DNA of 64,000 nt from Siphonodentalium dalli. Lineage: Eukaryota > Mollusca > Scaphopoda > Gadilida > Siphonodentaliidae. The stretch lies in the NCBI GenBank assembly GCA_032622095.1, contig CP136061.1, forward strand, positions 50,479,762-50,543,761. The letters run 5' to 3'. Below are positions 58,969-64,000 of this stretch, piece after piece; position 1 is the first letter of the stretch, and each line of letters starts with the position of its first letter. A program made the translations under genes and the position numbers. The notes under the pieces are model-generated. The model searched no databases and was not told where the DNA came from. It saw only the letters and a list, made by a program, of their open reading frames with translations.

Positions 58969-59014
58969 CTGAAACATGCATAAAATATATTTATTTTAAA
59001 CTAATTAGTTTTAT

Positions 59015-59290
59015 ATGGATCATCTGATGCAAGACATATGTTATTATCCTTTGACGCCAAAATTGTCTACTACAAAGCTAAAATACAGGTACCAGCATAA
59101 CATTTTGAAAACGAGACGCAAACAAAAACATGAAATAAATAAAATCAATAAGAATTCATGGAGGGTAATAATATATTACGGGTGCAAAATTTATTGAGCA
59201 AAATCCACACACACATCTTTAGCATGGTTTTAAGATATAATCTACTATTATATTAAAACTCAGTTATGAGAAATAAAGTCTAGTCATCAT
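59015..59290. other. Sequence upstream of exon 1 in window
   Basis: No further ARFGEF3-like exon could be recognised from here to 64000. Confidence 0.5.
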
Positions 59291-59292
59291 GT

Positions 59293-59339
59293 GCAAGCCT
59301 GGATAATTGTGTCTGACATTTGCAGAATGAGGTCTTATC
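59293..59339. mobile_element. Double-hairpin element, left stub
   Basis: CAAGCCTGGATAATTGTGTC..GCAGAATGAGGTCT, then cut by the TTAA element at 59340. Confidence 0.85.
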
Positions 59340-59587
59340 TTAAACCATTCATGACGGGAGCTGCACTGGTGCAGCATTAAAGACCCTGTGCCAGTGCATT
59401 CTCTTATATATGTGAGTCTCCCATAGGGAGCTTCGCATATATAAGAGAATGCACTGGCTTAAAGGTCAAGGTAAATATTTTTAGGCCAATGTATTCTCTT
59501 ATATATGTGAGGCTCACATATATAAGAGAATGCATTGGCACAGGGTTTTCACAAAATTTCAGGAAGCTCCAGTCATGGAAGGGTTAA
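59340..59587. mobile_element. TTAA hairpin MITE, type 1, complete
   Basis: TTAA at 59340 and 59584. Ends ACCATTCATGACGGGAGC and CCAGTCATGGAAGGG. Two hairpins; the second has a shortened loop. It lies beside a stub of the other family. Confidence 0.94.
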
Positions 59588-59717
59588 AGTCCAGAGGTTT
59601 AAATGGTTCAAATATATTAAACAGACAACAGGTGGTTGACAGTTTTAACAAGTTAAACAGTTCAAATATGACTTCAGGACAACTAGATCATGCCATGAAT
59701 CTCTACTCTGGCTAACG

Positions 59718-60172
59718 CCCGTAGAGATCATATTCCTCCACTATAAAACCTTGGAACTTTTTAAAGTTTAGACAGGGAACCTTATAAAGTAGAAAAAATA
59801 ACGCGGGGAATATATTTCTTAAGTTATTATCTTTTCCTTTATACTGGTAATGTACTTCACTGTAGGTGAAGGTCTCAACTCGAATTTCACGATTTAAGTG
59901 AATTTGTGTGAAATTTTGCTTTGTGTCGATTACAATTATGGAATTTCTCCTGGGTAATTAATTCAAAAGTTTATTGCGATATCGGCTCACCAAGTCAGAA
60001 AAAAACTATTTTGATTTGGGACATTTACCTGCAGTGAAGCACATTATTAAGGAACAGATAATAACTAAGAAATATATTCCCCGCGCTATTTTTCGATTTT
60101 ATAAGGTTCCCTGTCAAAACTTCAAAAAGTTCTAAGGTTTTTTGTACTGTTGGAATATGATCTCTAACGCCC
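59718..60172. mobile_element. Imperfect palindrome element
   Basis: Arms of about 170 bp: AGAGATCATATTCC..CAGGGAACCTTATAAA..CGCGGGGAATATATTTCTTA and its complement, about 85% alike, around a unique centre. Confidence 0.88.
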
Positions 60173-60291
60173 TACAGTAGTGATTCATGGCATAATCTAT
60201 AGAACAACGTGAAAATGAAATAAACAGATTATCATGAAAATACATAAACAAAAACAACATTGCACAACTTTTGGCCAGATATCATTCTAAC

Positions 60292-60376
60292 CTAAGATAA
60301 GATAAGATAAATATTATTTAAAAGTCGGAGGTAAAAACAATACACAAACACAAGCTCTGAAAAGTGTTTGATCGAC
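60292..60376 (-). mobile_element. LINE 3' tail fragment
   Basis: On the minus strand TTCAGAGCTTGTGTTTGTG..CTGACTTTTAAATAA.. type tail then (TTATC)n, the same as the 15318-15395 insertion. Confidence 0.8.
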
Positions 60377-60503
60377 TGTAAAAACAAATTCATATATAAA
60401 TTAGACAAAATACTACATCGAATGTGTCACATACTGCAATTAAAAGGATCCTAAAAAGACCAAATTTATTAAATAACAAGTAATTCCTGACTATAGTTGA
60501 ATC

Positions 60504-60558
60504 AATTACCATTCAATTACCATTCAATTACCATTCAATTACCATTCAATTACCATTC
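60504..60558. repeat. 11-bp tandem repeat, 5 copies
   Basis: Five perfect copies of CAATTACCATT. Confidence 0.97.
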
Positions 60559-60775
60559 TTCAAATTAATCTCTTAGTTCCCAAAATACTGATGTGAATAT
60601 ATAAACAGAACACAACATGAAATTTTTTAAATGATTTTCGAATGGTTTGAGGATATATTTTATAAGAACAGAAAGCTTGATTGAAATGTGATTACACGCT
60701 GACCACAGTGAGTTTGATAAAAGATTTGAGATTCCAAACGTCCGATGCATGTTATGTCCTGTACTGATTCTGCTA

Positions 60776-61158
60776 TCAAGTCTGACATTTGCAGAATGAT
60801 GTCCCCAGAGGGTTAATTTGGTAATGCTATCCCTCGCAGGCTAACATCACTAATTTCACCCTCCGATAATCTCATTCTGCTAAGGCCTCAACTGCTATGG
60901 GAGACCTAGGATCAGATTGAAGTTCCCCAGTTGAAGTTGGTAATGTGCACAAATTATGTCACCTCGATTATGAAATTTATCTTGATCAGAAGTAACTAAA
61001 ACAATGTTATCTTGAGACTGTAGATACTTCCCAGAAGATGAGGCCTAAGCAGAATGAGGTCCCCGAGGATGAATTTGGTGACGCTAGCCCACTGTGCAGG
61101 ATCGCATCACTAAATTCACCCTCTGGGGACCTCATTCTGCAAATGTCAGACACACTAT
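60776..61158. mobile_element. Double-hairpin element, long form
   Basis: CAAGTCTGACATTTGCAGAATGATG..CAAATGTCAGACACACTATGATCC with full spacer; hairpin arms partly decayed. Confidence 0.85.
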
Positions 61159-61784
61159 GATCCACTTTGAAATATTAGGTATGAGCTGTCAAACAAATAA
61201 CTATTAGCAGATATTCTCTACCAATCAATGATGAGCCGGTCTCTTGCTGCATTGAGAATCCTTTGTTAACCACTACTATTTATATCCAAGCATTCTCTCA
61301 GAGTTAAATTGCCTGTTTTGTTGTCAGATCATAATGTACTGAAATTTAGATTTGTGCAAAAATGTTGGAATTTCATCAATGATAATAACACTATTTTTTT
61401 AATTTTGCGTGACAGTCATAATATTTATCACAAATGAAGATGAAAGAAGGCCGGTACATGTATGATCTCAGGTGTATTATAGCATTATAGGCAAGCAGCA
61501 CTGAAAAACTAATTAAACTGTTTCTGCAGATGCCTTGTCTCTTAGCAACCATAGGCTGCTCCCACTAATGAATATATATGGATAATGTAAACCAATTTCA
61601 AAAGAGCATAGACAGTCACTTCAAGGAAGACGAGTCGAAAACAACATTAAATGCCAGTCCTAGCAGAAGCGGACGACAGACGTAAATTAAATGAGGAACG
61701 AAATTAATCAGAAGATCTGGGTATAGAGGTGTAAACCTGCACCCAGTTACTACATAAGGTAACATGAAAGTGTCAATGACACTG
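61159..61784. other. No feature seen
   Basis: AT-rich sequence before the pearl-like array. No exon, RNA or repeat family recognised. Confidence 0.45.
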
Positions 61785-64000
61785 TAGCTCAACTTAGGTA
61801 GGGGAATAATTTAATGGTTGACAGTAAATGGAGGAATAGGAAAGGTGCTAATTGAAATGTCTAACCTGCGCCAAAGGATTTAGTGATGCAAAGAGTAAGA
61901 TACAAGATGGCTGCTGGTGGCCATTTTTTTTTACCAATTGACCCCAAAAGGACTCGTTCCCATCTTCGTATAATTGTTAACATCCATGACAAATTTTATG
62001 AAGATCTGACCAAAGCTACGACCTACAAATTTCATAATGATCAGACGAACAGTACGACCTGTAGACCGCGCCAATGGATTGAATTTTGAAATCCAATATG
62101 GCCGCTGGCAGCCATGTTATTTGGCCGAATGACCCCACAATGATTCGTTCCCATCTACATGTCAATGTCAACATTCATGACAAATTTCATAAAGATTAGA
62201 CCAAAGGTACAACTCGTTCCCATCTACATGTCAGTGTTAACATCCATGACAAATTTAATAAAGATCAGACCAAAGGTATGACCTGTAGCCCACGCCAAAG
62301 GATTTAGTCATGCAAAGAGTAAAATGCTGGTGGCCATGTTTTTTGACCGAATGACCCCAAAACGACTCGTTCCCATCTACATGTCATTGTTATAATTCAT
62401 GACAAATTTCATGACCATCTGACCAAAGCTACGACCTGTAGCCCACACCAAAGGATTTAGTCATGCAAAGAGTAAAATCCAAGATGGCTGCTGGCGGCCA
62501 TGTTTCTTGACCGAATGACCCCAAAACGACTCGATCCCATCTACATGTCATTATTAACATCAATGACAAATTTCATGATGATCAGACGAACAGTACGACC
62601 TGTAGCCCGCGCCAATGGATTGAATCTTGAAATCCAAGATGGCTGCCAGCGGCCATGTTTTTTGGCCGAATGACCCCAAAATGACTCGTTCCCATCTACA
62701 TGTCAATGTCAACATTCATGACAAATTTCATAAAGATCAGACCAAAGGTACGACCTGTAGCCCGCACCCAACGATTTAGTCATGCAAATAGTAAAATCCA
62801 AGATGGCTGCTGGCGGCCATGTTTTTCGGCCGAACGACCCCAAAATCCCTCGTTCCCATCTACATGTCATTGTTAACATCCGTGACAACTTTCATGATGT
62901 TCCGATCAAAGCTACGACCTGTAGCCCGCGCCAAAGGATTTAGTCATGCAAAGAGTAAAATCCAAGATGACTGCTGGCGGCCATGTTTATTGGCCGAACG
63001 ACCCCAAAATGACTCGTTCCCATCTACATGTCAATATTAACATCCATGACAAATTTCATGATGATCAGACGAACAGTACGACCTGTAGGCCGCGCCAATG
63101 GATTGAATTTTGAAATCTAAGATGGCCGCCAGCGGCCATGTTTTTTGGCTGAATGACCCCACAATGATTCGTTCCCATCTACATGTCAATGTCAACATTC
63201 ATGACAAATTTCATAAAGATTAGACCAAAGGTACAACCTGTAGCCCGCGCCAAAAGATTTAGTCATGCAAAGAGTAAAATCCAAGATGGCTGCTGGCGGC
63301 CATGTTTTTTGGCCGAACAACACCAAAATCACTCGTTCCCATCTACATGTCATTATTAACATCAATGACAAATTTCATGATGATCAGGGGAACAGTACGA
63401 TCTGTAGCCCGCGCCAATGGATTGAATCTTGAAATCCAAGATGGCTGCCAGCGGCCATGTTTTTTGGCCGAATGACCCCAAAATGACTCGTTCCCATCTA
63501 CATGTCAATGTCAACATTCATGACAAATTTCATAAAGATCAGACCAAAGGTACGACCTGTAGCCCGGGCCAAAGGATTTAGTCATGCAAAGAGTAAAATC
63601 CAAGATGGCTGCTGGTGGCCATGTTATTCTGCCGAACGACCCCAAAATCCCTCGTTCCCATCTACATGTCATTGTTAACATCCATGACAAATTTCATGAT
63701 GTTCCGATCGAAGCTACGACCTGTAGCCCGCGCCAAAGGATTTAGTCATGCAAAGAGTAAAATCCAATATGGCTGCTGGCGGCCATGTTTATCGGCCGAA
63801 CAACCCCAAAATGACTCGTTCCCATCTACATGTCAATATTAACATCCATGACAAATTTCATGATGATCAGACGAACAGTACGACCTGTAGCCCGCGCCAA
63901 TGGATTGAATTTTGAAATCTAAGATGGCCGCCAGCGGCCATGTTTTTTGGCCGAATGACCCCACAATGATTCGTTCCCATCTACATGTCAATGTCAACAT
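61785..64000 (+). repeat. Expanded pearl-like tandem array (TAGCTCAACTT family), runs off window
   Basis: Preceded by GTGTCAATGACAC (61770-61782) and beginning TAGCTCAACTTA. About 14 units of roughly 155-165 bp, each with CTCGTTCCCATCTACATGTC and ACGACCTGTAGCCCGCGCCAA. Two unit types alternate (GGATTTAGTCATGCAAAGAG and GGATTGAATTTTGAAATC). A higher-order repeat of about 802 bp is visible (62550 onward against 63352 onward). Confidence 0.95.

Noticed and set aside
58303-58356. Functional tRNA gene
   Set aside because: The A and B boxes are present but the cloverleaf is not convincing, and the sequence is the head of a SINE with a tail and target duplication.
59000-64000. Upstream ARFGEF3-like exons
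   Set aside because: I looked for the conserved N-terminal blocks on the minus strand and saw none with good splice sites; they are probably beyond the window.

Overview
This is a window of a eukaryotic, intron-rich, AT-rich animal genome. I infer a mollusc, probably a bivalve. The evidence is a set of 'pearl'-like mobile elements (tandem units of about 160-190 bp, an ACGG-type tract and a terminal hairpin), a tRNA-derived SINE, CR1-like and L1/Tx1-like retrotransposon remnants, and a host gene with ordinary animal exon structure. The species cannot be named from the sequence.

One host gene fills most of the window. On the minus strand, from 58968 down to 6110, 28 coding exons join in unbroken reading phase. 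They encode 1883 residues and a stop codon of a protein I recognise as the BIG3/ARFGEF3 family (Sec7-related, 'brefeldin A-inhibited GEF protein 3'). The order of conserved blocks matches the vertebrate protein from about its residue 200 to its C-terminus. The first few exons and the promoter must lie beyond the right edge. No other host gene is supported on either strand.

Layout by position. 1-509 is a 42-bp minisatellite. 596-1551 holds two inverted-repeat elements. 3125-5713 holds a TTAA hairpin element, a decayed CR1-like remnant, two double-hairpin elements and a broken duplicate of the gene's last exon (4981-5100). 6110-58968 is the gene, with introns packed with transposons. 6967-8496, in the last intron, is a 34-bp minisatellite of about 45 units whose monomer spans the exon 27 / intron 27 junction, so every unit repeats the 5' splice-site sequence. 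58969-64000 is upstream intron or flank with inverted-repeat elements, and it ends in a pearl-like array with higher-order periodicity that runs off the window.

Two short non-autonomous transposon families dominate. One targets TTAA (piggyBac-like). The other makes 8-bp target duplications and has at least four copies of exactly 254 bp. Although they look unrelated, each is built from two hairpins that are inverted copies of one another. Several insertions are dated relative to each other by nesting, by target-site duplications and by empty sites present in this same window. Many elements end within 20-60 bp of a splice site. One retrotransposon insertion duplicated 53 bp, including the end of exon 14 and its splice donor.
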